Shown in pieces: positions 14,101-23,282 of a DNA stretch of 64,000 bases. Position 1 is the first letter of the stretch. Each line of letters begins with the position of its first letter. The stretch covers positions 1 to 64,000 of the forward strand of contig CALNHX010003636.1 in the NCBI GenBank assembly GCA_940337035.1. Direction: 5' to 3'. A model generated the notes under the pieces. That model was given only the letters and a program-made list of their open reading frames with translations. It did not search any database and was not told the DNA's origin. Origin of the DNA: Agriotes lineatus. Taxonomy: Eukaryota; Arthropoda; Insecta; Coleoptera; Elateridae. Made by a program: the position numbers and the translations under genes.

Positions 14101-17100
14101 AACGCTGCCAAGAATCTGATAAAAATTTTGTATAGCTTGATTAATATTTAAATTCTTAGAAAGATTTTCCCAATTTATTAGTTCTAAGTGATTACTTGTT
14201 GCATTAAAATCAGCATATTTAAGATCATTATAATATTCATAATATGTTCAAGTCGAGCTGTAGACATTCTTCAGTTGAATTTCAAAAGAATATTCATGGT
14301 GATGTACAAAATCAGGAAATAATGGATCTAAATTTGACTCAAATATTTACCTTCCCCTGAAGCCAGGGAAATGCAGACGCCACTGACAATGAATTGTTAC
14401 TACATGCATATATTAGAAATAGCTGTTTAACACTTTCATTGCATAAATTTAAATCTTCAGCCCCGATAGAACTACGTATAGCTATTAGTTTGATACTTGT
14501 TAGTAAAATGACTAGTAGGTCAGCAGAATTAGAAGTTGAGCAGCAAAATAATAATCTTGGCGTCTGATATTGATCTGTACTTTTTGCTTAGCAATTTAAT
14601 AGTTACAAATTAACAACTCCATCAGCAAATAAAACAAATGATCGTCATTTTAATTCATTGGTCACTTTTGTTACTTTTATTGCATTCCTTAGGCGCAGAC
14701 TACATTATATTTAATTTGTAATCATTTTCTGATTACATTTTTGATGATTCATTTGAGTTTTTTTATTTCACCTTTACTGCAGTGAATATGAAAAGGCCCT
14801 TATTCACGTAAGTATTAGACATAATATAACTAAGGGTTCTTTTCATGTCCGCTTCTTCATCTGGTTGTGCCTATCCATTATCGGCTGTTAGCGATCCATA
14901 TGGCTATTTTTACTTTATTTGCTGTTGTTCTAAATAGTTATGTAGTTGTAGTGTTGAACCAATTTCTTAAGTTTCTCAGCCAGGAGATTCTGCGTCTGCC
15001 AGGCCCTCGTTTTCCTTAGATTTTCCTTTGGATTATCAGATGTAATAGTTCAAATCTCTCCGGATGCTTCATTATATGTCCAAAATACTCAAGTTTCCTT
15101 TTCTTTACCGTTTTAACTATTTCAACTTCTTTCTTTAATCTTCTCAATATATCGTTTTTCGTTACATGTTCAGTCCAGGGAATTTTCATTATACGTCTGT
15201 AGACCCACATTTCGAAAGTTTCCAATTTCTGTGTGCTGGTCTCCGTCAATGTCCACACTTCTACCCTATACAATAATACCGGAAATACGGTATGTCCGCT
15301 GGCTGCTATATTTGAATGAATCATAATCGCCAGTGTAGCTCAGTGGTTAAAGCATTCGACTGTGGTGAGCAAGTCTGGAGTTCAAATTCCAGATCAATGC
15401 CTGACGGCCGGCCTACCCAGTCGCTTTAAATAATTGGGAACCTGCGTTCGAAAGAACAAGGGGTAATAATGCGGTTGCCTAATGCGTGATGCTCACCACA
15501 TCACCACGTGACATTAATTTGACACGCGACAGCCGGGTGTGAGAACGAGGATACGGAATCTCTGACCTTCCGCTTTGCAGGCCAAGCTCCTTCATGGGGT
15601 GTTAGTGCCTCACCATTATTATACCTACTTTACAATATTTTTTAATTGGTATTTAATTTTAGAGCTGATAAAAAAATTATAAAAATTAATCAAACTTTGT
15701 TAATTAAAGATGTTTCAAGCTACATGCAAGAATTCCTGATAAAATTCGCCTTTGAAACAAATGAAATAATCCAGTTGACATTTTGTAACATCAGTAGTGT
15801 TTGTAAGCAGCACACTGACAAGTTTCTGGCGTTTCAAGTTAATTCTGATTTCAAAAATTTTGACTTTAAAGTGTCGCTTGTTGCTGGAAATTCGTGCAAG
15901 TTTGATCAGCATGTGGTTATATAATTTTTGTGCGCTGAGGGCGTGCAGCCATTGCAAATTCATACACAAATGCAAGCAGTGTATGGAAACCCATGTATTG
16001 CATATCCAACTGTGAAAGAATAGTGCCGACAGTTTAAGAATGGAAAAGAGGGGACTATGGATGATCTACGACCAAGCACATCTTGTACTGCATCAACAGA
16101 AAACAAGATGGCATGTGTGGAAGGCTTGATTAGAGAAAATGGTCGAATTTCAAGTAGAGAAATGGAGGGTTTTAGAGCATCCAAGCATTCTATAAACAGG
16201 GTATTTGTCAGTTGGTGAAACAATAGGATAAGTGCCTTACCAACGATGGCAATTTTTTGTAATTATATTGTTGAATGAAATGTTTATGGACCAAAAAAGG
16301 GTTTTAATTCAACATACCTTGTAGTTTAAAAGCCGATTCAAGAAATATTAACAACCGAACAAAATATGTTAATAAAAGGTGTTTTACGATTCACGTTTAT
16401 AATTTTAATGTCAACTTAGTTTTAGAGCTACCCATAAAAACATTAGGAGATGACCATTTCCAGTTAGTTCGAGGCTCACATTTGATGATTCATTTTGCTG
16501 CCCAAGTATATTTTATAGTCTACGGAAAACATATAAATAGCAAGCATACATACATGGAACAACGTTCTTCAAAAATTATTGTACATTTAATTTCTTTAAA
16601 TTTTGTCAATTCTCTAGTGCTTAAATTTTATTGAACAGTCATAAACCCGTTTGTGTGAAGATAATACTTAAATATTTATCACGTACGTTAAGAAATTGCT
16701 TATGATAAGTGTTCATTCAATTAATAAAACTATATTATCTTGCAAATTTCAAAATTTTTCAAGAATTTTTACATGACAATTTTACTTACTCGCAATGGTG
16801 GAAATGCATCTCTTACGGAAGGGAAAGGCAGTGATAGCTCAATATCTAAAAACTTTTTTTTAAATTCTTCCTCTACATGCTTCTCCTCCTTCGACTTAAT
16901 TTTGTTTTTTGCATTTTTTGTATTCTGAAACAAAACCATATTAAGTAAACACATGTAAGATATATCAGTGTCTAATTGATACAAGATGAAGCAATAGTAA
17001 GAAGTTCAATATTTTATAATATTATTAACTCCATAGCAGTCTAATAGTCTGGTTCAGTCACATAGTAAGTACTTTATGAAAATTCTGCTTAAGTATTTAC

Positions 17101-17857
17101 CATAACGTTTGTGGTCACTGTTAATTCAGTTTAATAAAGTTGTATGTCGGAGAATAATAGACTTTTACGCATATTCCATGATAAACCCTTACGCTTCTGC
17201 TACCCAAATTTTATAATTACAACAATTTTGTGTTTGCTAAAGTTAGTTAATCTGCGAGTCATAGACAAATACTGATGTGGTTGATATTACCGTTGTCTTC
17301 AACAATTCTTTGTTAGCTATGCTTATAAGTCATTAACTACTGTAGTGAATAAAGATATACTTCAGTGCATCAAAAATTGTGGCTTTATTAGACTTACAAA
17401 GAGGAAACCATGAATAAGAAAGTGCTACTTAGTTAAAAATAGTCTGTGTACCTAATGTATTTAAAACTAAAATTAAACTATAGTATTAGAATTTGTCAAT
17501 AACACATTACATAAAAAACTATTTTCTAAAAGATTTAGTGATAGAAGGGTATATCAACTACACTAGCAACGATTTCATAACCTTACCTTTTGCTTTGGAT
17601 GAGCGTGTATCTTTTCTGATTCCTTTTGACGTTTTCCTAGAAGAACATAAAACACTCTTTAGCAGCTAGTATAATTATTAGAGTATGTATACAGTTTTTG
17701 AGCTTGCTATTAAAGCAAACTCAATTCGCACATTGCAGGTTAGAATAAGTATGCTTCCAGAATGTTATTACAAAAGCGCCTTGCCCACTGTTATTTACAA
17801 ATGAGGTTACTTACCGTTACCCTTACGTTTATTCGGGGCACTCATCTTAGCTCCCAT
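2147..17857 (-). CDS. Six-exon host gene, unknown function, 246 aa
   Basis: The gene model is built from splice sites and reading phase. Exons on the minus strand are 17815-17857 (ATG at 17857), 17587-17636, 16790-16924, 3027-3113, 2783-2963 and 2147-2391 (TGA at 2147). Donors are GTAAGT, GTAAGG, GTAAGT, GTGAGG and GTATAA; acceptors end in TAG or CAG after pyrimidine-rich tracts. All phases agree (1,0,0,0,1) and the sum is 741 nt. An AATAAA lies 10-15 nt past the stop. The N-terminus is strongly basic and Lys-rich (KRKGNGKRQKESEK), followed by an acidic/hydrophobic stretch (LDIELSLPFPSVRDAF). The C-terminal half is globular-looking with WLCRRSVVDWN. I do not recognise the family and see no signal peptide or membrane segment. 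Intron 3 (3114-16789) holds most of the transposons of this region. Confidence 0.62.
3273..3501. mobile_element. MITE with about 30-bp terminal inverted repeats
   Basis: The left end (GATCCAGTCATATATATATT, continuing ACTTCTATATTGCTAGCA) is matched in inverted orientation by the right end at 3468-3501. The element is about 230 bp, has no ORF, and sits in intron 3 of the six-exon gene close to exon 4. No clear target duplication was seen, so the superfamily is unassigned. Confidence 0.65.
3502..4280. other. Intronic gap with short AAGC microsatellite
   Basis: No gene. TTTTATTTTATTTATT-like runs at 3600-3630 and an (AAGC)n tract at about 3898-3926 look like tails of short retroelements. The rest is unremarkable AT-rich intron. 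Confidence 0.45.
4280..5150 (-). pseudogene. LINE RT C-terminal fragment with internal deletion
   Basis: The minus strand encodes an RT connection/C-terminal region: LTSIWKDQNITKTTKLKLVK, EMWTIKQADRQIIEAF, CYKRLLRIPWTPHHTN and LQYFGHIARRTNDMERLVIE, then an Arg-rich end. Upstream, degenerate text (QGCILSPILLNIYS near 5110, then EKTKVMI near 4930) shows the palm region, but the segment that should carry the YADD box is missing. Stops interrupt the rest. The copy is dead and 5'-truncated near 5150, where another LINE's poly(A) begins. Confidence 0.72.
5160..5994 (-). pseudogene. 5'-truncated LINE, RT C-terminus with poly(A) tail
   Basis: A 201-residue open frame (5348-5953) reads YKYLGLIIDNKLTWTSHIQS, LLYNSFIETHMRYLIPCGGN and LQRVQNKAVKALYCINFHTP. 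This is the C-terminal third of a Jockey/CR1-type reverse transcriptase. The element ends at a run of T on the plus strand (5165-5178), that is, a poly(A) tail on its own strand. Its 5' truncation abuts the SINE tail at 5995. It differs from the LINEs on both sides, so this is a separate insertion. Confidence 0.72.
5995..6267 (-). mobile_element. 5S rRNA-derived SINE (SINE3-type), copy 1
   Basis: Read on the minus strand, the head carries a 5S-like internal promoter: TTCGATCA, then TTAAGCAGCGCTC, then GGTCAGAACTTGGATGGGAG. This follows the order and spacing of the 5S rRNA box A, intermediate element and box C. The body is about 200 nt, unrelated to 5S, and ends CTGAGTACC followed by an (A)nT-rich tail. 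A second copy lies at 9279-9546 in the opposite orientation with the same body, so this is a real interspersed family and not a stray 5S gene. Confidence 0.8.
7857..10550 (+). mobile_element. 5'-truncated LINE nested in the previous LINE, 10-bp TSD
   Basis: The target duplication TTGTATGGTT occurs at 7847-7856 and 10551-10560, and removing the insert rejoins the interrupted endonuclease frame. Coding pieces: endonuclease end (NQIDHILIYKKQ, SYRGPNADTDHYIV), linker, RT (LKNGKLPGCDQIQEETLKYG, VEYQTGFRTGNST, FVDYKQAFDKINRSKL), then GVRQGDTLS after a SINE insertion. The catalytic box reads CADG instead of YADD/FADD. The C-terminus (FKYLGIQLTYNNDRSEYIKE, RPVVLYGSEI) follows. The 3' tail is (ATT)n at about 10530-10547. 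Frameshifts and stops make it inactive. Confidence 0.82.
9279..9546 (+). mobile_element. 5S rRNA-derived SINE (SINE3-type), copy 2
   Basis: Same family as 5995-6267: head GGTCCCGGGTGGTGTAGC, 5S-like internal promoter (GTTAAGCAACGCTC, then GGTCAGAACTTGGATGGGAG), body ending CTGAGTACC and an (AAAT)n tail. It interrupts the RT frame of the nested LINE just before GVRQGDTLS. AAATAGG on both sides (9273-9279 and 9540-9546) is the likely target duplication. It is younger than the LINE, which is younger than the outer LINE: three nested layers. Confidence 0.82.
11160..14570 (-). mobile_element. Decayed LINE (Jockey-like), interrupted by another LINE
   Basis: Minus-strand pieces: endonuclease/linker remnants at 14560-13855 (LKYADFNATSNHLELINWEN, RDTDCNLRSNPKSFWKFLNY), RT start at 12913-12707 (SDDSKSLDGKMFGDCGEV), palm at 12388-12116 (YTDVSKAFDAVDIDLL, SGVPQGLHCAPLLFKMFINY), then a box reading YADN in place of YADD at about 12095, and the C-terminus at 11446-11222 (ILDYSSIIWSSLYQVN). 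The plus-strand fragment at about 12935-13850 sits between linker and RT. Multiple stops; inactive. Confidence 0.72.
12935..13850 (+). pseudogene. LINE RT C-terminal fragment, opposite strand
   Basis: Plus-strand text runs EIFEYNIGPLPD..., SALALTSIFNN, PLQWSNN, then an open 75-residue end (13405-13632): RTGYGRCEYLKYKWGIAEKI, CDCGHSTQTIGHIVSECSIQ, DTVAWLTTLD. The Cys/His-rich end CxCG...HIVxxC followed by WLTTLD is typical of the C-terminus of a widespread arthropod LINE RT. An AT-rich 3'UTR with repeated TTGTATTTTATT words runs to about 13850. The 5' part is missing and the upstream frame is broken. Confidence 0.7.
14840..15325 (-). pseudogene. LINE RT C-terminal fragment
   Basis: An open 102-residue stretch (15016-15324) reads FPVLLYRVEVWTLTETSTQK, FEMWVYRRIMKIPWTEHVTK and KRKLEYFGHIMKHPERFELL, followed by a degenerate tail to about 14840. 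It is the same general type as the fragment at 4280-5150 but a distinct family. Its upstream end directly abuts the tRNA-type SINE at 15330. Confidence 0.72.
15330..15625 (+). mobile_element. tRNA-derived SINE, about 295 bp
   Basis: The 5' head has box A (TAGCTCAGTGGTTAAAGC) and box B (GGAGTTCAAATTCC). A unique body follows (GCCGGCCTACCCAGTCGC, then CACGTGACATTAATTTGACA) and ends near CCTCACCATTATTATACC. The CCATTATTAT end may be a short (ATT) tail. The body beyond the tRNA-like head rules out a simple tRNA gene. It lies in intron 3 of the six-exon gene. Confidence 0.72.
16015..16235 (+). pseudogene. mariner-type transposase N-terminal fragment
   Basis: In one frame the plus strand reads FKNGKEGTMDDLRPSTSC, then ENKMACVEGLIRENGRISSR, REMEGFRASKHSINRV. 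This matches the paired HTH region of mariner transposases (FKNG...D..R.GRPS...ENR.IS.RE). The sequence just upstream at 15955-16015 (CKFIHKCKQCMET in another frame) may be more of the same decayed gene. The DDE/D catalytic domain is absent. Confidence is moderate because only about 70 codons are recognisable. Confidence 0.55.
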
Positions 17858-19227
17858 TATGATAATTAAAATAAAAAGAATTTTAATTTATGGCAATCAA
17901 CGTTACGTGTTTTTCGCGTACAAAAATAATATAATACTAGCCAACTTAGTGGCTACTACACCGTGAACGAAATTCGGCTTGGTCTTTTTCAGTCGCCCCA
18001 GCTACTGTGCCGTAATCATAGAAAAAGTTTGTATACATTATACAGTAAAATGTAAATTTCACTGATATTATAACTCATTAGGACTGTTGCCATTTCTAAA
18101 TTTTTGCAATAACAACAGTAGATACACTATCTAGTAAGTGTCAATTCTTTCTTCAATTACAATTTTCAACATACTATCCACGTCCGGACAAATTGTCCAT
18201 GTACCCCCTGGTTAGTTTTCAGTGAATAGCACCTTGAACACCAAATCGTTTTTTGGATCGCTAGGTGTACAACAGAGCTCATTAAAATGAGACCAGGAAG
18301 AGTCCTTCTAAGGACTCAATAACAAGAAATATCGGAAAAATGATTCGTGTATAGTATTTAAACCTTCAAGGTATCCGCCAGGCTAAATACCAATACTTAA
18401 ACAAAATTCTGCGAAAAATAAAAATCCCGGAAACTCACTCATCCGACAAACAAGAACTTTACGCAGACATAACATTTCAGGATACAAAGCAATAACTGGA
18501 ATTTACCACCATGTATATGAGGTTAATGAGGTTAGGGGGAACGTTGAAACAAACATTAAACCGTTTCTTTTAATTCCCTCCTCGGTGAGTTACAAGCTCC
18601 CAAAAGGGGTAATTATATTAGTACCTACTTTTAACAGCCTAATTTATTTAGAAACTTTTTTAGCTCTTAGTTTTAGCTTTATGAATACAAAAACTAGAAG
18701 AGCTAAACAAGTTTTAATATAAATCAGGCTTTTCAGTCCATATTTTTGTATAATCAAATTCTTGTCTGTTCAAAAGTTAACAGTTATAACGGTTTCTAAT
18801 ATCAACCCTTACATAAAAATTCAAATACATTTTATAAATAAGTCTGCTATCGATAGAACATATCTGCTCATTTTCACTTTAATATCTCTTTCCAGTTTTC
18901 AGTAAAATGACGAAAACCTAATTTTAACCCCTCTCTTTAGGAGGGTGTAACTCAGCGGAGAGGCATTTAAAAAAAAAGTTTAGTCTATATACAAAATGTT
19001 TATGTTTCAATGCCCTCTAAAGTCGGAAGCAAGTTTAAAGAACCAGCTGCCATCCAACACAAGTTGACCTATGTTGGCTAAAAATAAATTACCCTAGTAT
19101 GTTGATTTTGTTGAAATTGTGGTACTGTTGTTGATTAAATATAAAATTAGTACTCGAATTTAAATATAAGACATCTTTCATATTTACTTGAAGCGTTTTC
19201 CATTGGAAATTCGTTGAATTACTATCC
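17858..19227. other. Gap upstream of the six-exon gene
   Basis: This stretch should include the promoter of the minus-strand gene starting at 17857, but no TATA box or initiator stands out. A short translated stretch at about 18370-18500 (IRQAKYQYLNKILRKIKI) is not assignable. The rest is AT-rich. Confidence 0.35.
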
Positions 19228-19443
19228 GCGGTGATTCAATACCGGCTGAAAAAACAGGTTTCAGCTCTCTGGCCTGGCGTTAGTGCAAGAAGTTCGAATT
19301 GGTCAATGAGAGCCTGTTATCTCGAGGCTTAAGACGGAGTAAATTCAAATAAAATAAAGTCACTGGTCAATTCGGCCTTCTAGTGTTGACGTCAGGCCGG
19401 AGAGCTGAAGCCTTGTTTTTCAGGCGGTATTGGGTGATTCCAC
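19228..19443. mobile_element. MITE with about 50-bp inverted repeats
   Basis: GGTGATTCAATACCGGCTGA at the left is matched in inverted orientation at the right (TTTTTCAGGCGGTATTGGGT, then GATTC), with further pairing of CAGCTCTCTGGCCTG and CAGGCCGGAGAGCTG. It is about 215 bp, has no ORF and has a palindromic fold. No certain target duplication was found. Confidence 0.68.
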
Positions 19444-19739
19444 AGTGTACTAAGTGCCCTCAAATCACGCAGAGTTATTTATTTAATTACACCCCTTGCG
19501 GCTTATAATAGGTGTTCTGAAAAGGTGCTACTAAATTTTAGACATAGGTAGTACTCATCAAAATAAGACAAAACGTTTCCATAAACATAGGTCCGAAAAG
19601 GTATTTTAAGGAAGCTACAGCTCTGAGAAAGGCAATAACAACACGGATTTTATTTATATTTTATTGATATGCTTGATTTGTCACAACCTAGTACCAGATA
19701 TCTGACCGAATTTTTTGAATGCCTAAATTTGCATTAACA

Positions 19740-20665
19740 CATCACAGACCCCACTACAATTACACAAGATAGGGTATCACTTATCGACGTTATAATATCT
19801 ACCGATCCTGCTTTAATACAAACATCTGGTGTTCAAGTAAATGTTGAATCTGACCACGATATGGTTTATTGTGTTATTGATATAAAATCCCCGAAGCTAA
19901 ATCCATTAATAAAAACCTTTCGAAACTTTAAAAACTTAGATACAGATGTTCTTCAAACTGATTTACAAATATTGCCTTTACAACCATTATAATATATAAG
20001 TGACGTAAATGAAAAAATCGCTGTATTCAATACAAATTTACTTAAATTATTTGTTAAGCATGCTCCTTGGAAGACAGTTAAAATTTCTAAAAAACCGGCT
20101 CCTTGGTTGACTGACAACGTTAAATTGATGATTAAATTAAGAAACAATGCAAAAAACAAATTAAAAAAATCTAAAAATCCGGCACATTGTGAATATTACA
20201 AGTCTCTAAGAAACTTAACAAATAACTGCATTTTGAAAGAAAAAAAAGGCTTACCCTGAAAAAGATAAAGGACAAAATACTAAACAAATTTGGAAGGCGC
20301 TCAACATTTTAGATATCCACAAACCACCCAATCATCAAATACCCAATCACTTGTCTAACCCTGAATATGTAAATAATTATGTATAACTGGCTTAATATGG
20401 AGAACAGGCGTATGCGTAGCACAGCTTCTTTATATCACAAAATTATATTTGAAAAACACCTCCTTATCTGTATAATAAGGTACAATTTAGAACGGATGTG
20501 CATAATTTATATCTAAGATATAAAGGTATAATTACCCCTCCGCAACACAAAACAGTTCTGATTGAAAGGCCATTTCAATATAACATTGGCAAAATCTACA
20601 ACAGCTTCTCCGCAACACTTAAAGCTTTAACACCCCCAACTAGACGTAACTTTTTCTAACTATAA
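19740..20665 (+). pseudogene. Internally deleted CR1/L2-type LINE
   Basis: The plus strand carries the endonuclease end and linker (VNVESDHDMVYCVIDIKSPK, FKNLDTDVLQTDLQILPL, KPAPWLTDNVKLMIKLRNNA, CEYYKSLRNLTNN) and then jumps to the RT C-terminal tail (VQFRTDVHNLYLRYKGIITP, YNIGKIYNSF). The entire RT palm is gone. The tail resembles those of the LINE copies at 58.5 and 62.1 kb. A hairpin-bearing 3'UTR-like segment (CAGCTGAAAAGCAGCC at about 20877) follows. It could be an internally deleted copy or two adjacent fragments. Confidence 0.66.
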
Positions 20666-20929
20666 TTATTAACATAACCTTGAATATCGTTAATATTATC
20701 TTGTATATATCTTCTTTTATTGTTGATAGTTGATTCGTTGCCCATACTTTGCGTCTTATAGGCAGTTAATAATTATTTAAACTCAATTGCAATTTTAAAT
20801 TTACTGTTTTGTTTTTTTTTTGTTATGAAAATTCATTGAGTTTATATTTAAATTTTCTATTATAATATGCAAGGTTCAGCTGAAAAGCAGCCGTGGTTGC
20901 GCTGCGCCTTGAGGTTCTGCTGTGCCATT

Positions 20930-22234
20930 GCTTAAAGAATGTATTTATTTTCTGCTTGTCTTTGTACATAATTGGCATCCCAGAATATGTTGCAGCATGA
21001 AAACGTTATTACGACACTAGCAATCAGCCCCTCAAGCATGCAAAACAAAATCATACGCTTAAGAGCCAGATCTGTTACCTACAAAATGACTTTAAGACAT
21101 AATCGGGAATGTATCCAAATACTCAGCCCCAACCCTCGTTATGAGATGTGCTGTAACAAGGTGCTCTGGTTTTGGATGATCAGCGCGATAGATTGTGGTT
21201 CTATACTACCTGAAAGTTAGGGCTGTGCTTTGACACAAAGGGGTAAATGATGTTAAATACAGGAACGCCACCACTTTCTTAACTAAATCGGGAGAAACAA
21301 CACCAGTAACACAGGTGAAATTACTTTGAAAGTGGAAGTAGGTAATCCACCTGGCCACTTCTACCTTGCAGAGTTTGGTTGGCAAGTTGCGTACAGTATC
21401 GACTTACCTTACAACAATAACTCAATGTAGCAGCTGCTAAACTCCTTACTACACTGAAAAAGTACACATAAAACGCATGCAAATATCAAGAACACACATG
21501 AAAAACATAAGTACTTGACTTTATGAACTCTATTGAGGTAAATAAAATATGTGTAGGTGACAATGAACATGAAATTGACTAGTTAGATATAAAGATGATC
21601 AAATAGATTAGTTGGGTTAGATTGCGCAACACGTTAGCTTCCCAGCAAACACTCACCTATTGGCCAGAAGCTGGTTTTGTGCTGGCAGTTCTGGCAAGGT
21701 GTTGGCAGCGGCGAAGAGATTCCGGGCCAGTAACGAAACAACGTATGGAAATCGCATTGGCATAATATATTCGGCCGTCATCGGGCCGCGTAGGCTGAGC
21801 CGTCTCAGTTAATGCGTGTTATCGCAGCATTCAAATAAACCGCGTTAAATACTGCGACCGAAGCGACACGATTGGACGCGATTACACGCCGAGTGTAAAG
21901 CGAAGTGGCGGTTGTGGTAAGGATGTTATCTTCTAATAAATATCAAAATCTTGTTGGATAATATGAATATAAACAAAAATATGTATGTGAATTGTGTAGT
22001 ACTAATAAATTAACAGTTTATGAAGAACATTTTATAATGACAACTATAGCAACCGAGTAAGTACTTTTGTTTTGGTATATGGACTGTAGTTTGGCGGGGG
22101 TTTTAATTTTTGATAAATTTTCATTGAAAACAGTTTTAAAATGCCGAATACCTTTAGAATAAAAAGTAAAAGTTACAAATATAAGTGTATTAAAGACAAA
22201 ATTAAGCAAGTTTTGGAAGTAACTAATATTGAAG
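20930..22234. other. Gap; GC-richer upstream region of DUF4806 gene
   Basis: No supported coding sequence at 20930-21600. A GC-richer, CpG-containing patch at about 21640-21905 (for example CGGGCCGCGTAGGCTGAGCC and GCGACCGAAGCGACACG) stands out from the AT-rich surroundings. It lies 330-590 bp upstream of the DUF4806 gene, where a promoter/5'UTR would be expected. A possible 5' exon ends at CCGA with a GTAAGT donor near 22056. Confidence 0.35.
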
Positions 22235-23045
22235 ATGCAATTTTTACCCAACAATCGTTCTCCAATCCTACCGAGTCATTCCAAAATGGAACCGCTTCAT
22301 CTTCATTATTTAAATACTTGCAAGGCAAATACAGGTAAAAGTTTGATTAAGCGTCATTGTAGCAATAAGAAACTTAATTATGCATTTCAGGCCTCTTAAA
22401 ACAAATCGTATCAGATAATGAGAATATCAAAAATGATATTAGGCATCTGATTAACATCCAAGTTAAACGTAACAACCTGGAAGTCCCAGATGAGAATATT
22501 GTGCAGCCCATGACAACTCAAGAAGAATTAGAAGCATTTAATTTGTCGTTGGAAGATAGTGATCATTTTTGGAAAGCTAACATAACACACGAAAATAAAG
22601 ACGTTTGATGAATTTCAGTAGAAGGAACCTATTTTTTTAATATGTTTGTTATTAATTTAACATATGAGTACATATTAAAATCATTACTCTTTAGGTATGT
22701 GTTCTTCAAATGATTGGTGGAAAAAATGTGGCGGACACAACTCGTCGAGTGCTATCAAGAATTATCAACCATGATTTAGCACTACAATACCGATGGGCAG
22801 TCAAAAAAAAACTACGTTTTGCAGAATTAAAAAATATTGTTAAATTGATAATTAGTAAGATCATACTTAATTAAAAGTAATATTTTATTTAAAAGTAATA
22901 TTTAATTTTTTTAGTTGTGAGAAAAAATGTATTGTGTAAACAAACAACCCAACAAGAAGTTGAAAATATGCTTAAACCTTGGTTCAGAAATGCTGCCGAT
23001 AGAAGAGAAGGACGAACCAACAGAATGAAAAACAAACAAAACTGA
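22235..23045 (+). CDS. DUF4806-domain gene, four compact exons, about 200 aa
   Basis: Exons are 22235-22334, 22391-22602, 22695-22854 and 22915-23045 (TGA). All phases agree (1,0,1) and the introns are only 56, 92 and 60 nt. The last two exons encode the family signature VCVLQMIGGKNVADTTRRVL, then LALQYRWAVKKKLRFAELKN and TTQQEVENMLKPWFRNAADR. These match DUF4806, a domain of unknown function expanded in arthropods. The donor of exon 2 is a weak GTTTGA. The ATG at 22235 is the only in-frame Met before the splice that fits, but upstream coding exons cannot be excluded. The protein is shorter than many DUF4806 proteins. AATAAA occurs near 23276. Confidence 0.62.
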
Positions 23046-23049
23046 GTAT

Positions 23050-23227
23050 TATTATTGCAGTTCCTACAGCTAACAATTTTTGTAGAAGTTTATTTTAAGT
23101 TAATTTATAATTAGGATTAGGATAAATGTTTTATTTAAATATGATTATTATTACAGTTGCAACACCTAACAATTTTTGCAGAAATTTATTTTAATTTACT
23201 TTATATTTAGGATAAATGTTTTATTTA
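23050..23227 (+). repeat. Two-copy tandem repeat in DUF4806 3'UTR
   Basis: About 85 bp is duplicated: TAACAATTTTTGTAGAAGTT... at 23070 and TAACAATTTTTGCAGAAATT... at 23166, each ending GGATAAATGTTTTATTTA. The copies differ at several positions, so it is an old duplication in the probable 3'UTR. Confidence 0.6.
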
Positions 23228-23282
23228 TGTGATACTTTCTGTACCTTGGAAGATATTTGGGTTAGGTACAAGTAATAAAATA

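Noticed and set aside
15646..16015. 92- and 72-codon ORFs as host exons
   Set aside because: No splice-phase partner and no family signal. At most they are decayed sequence upstream of the mariner fragment.
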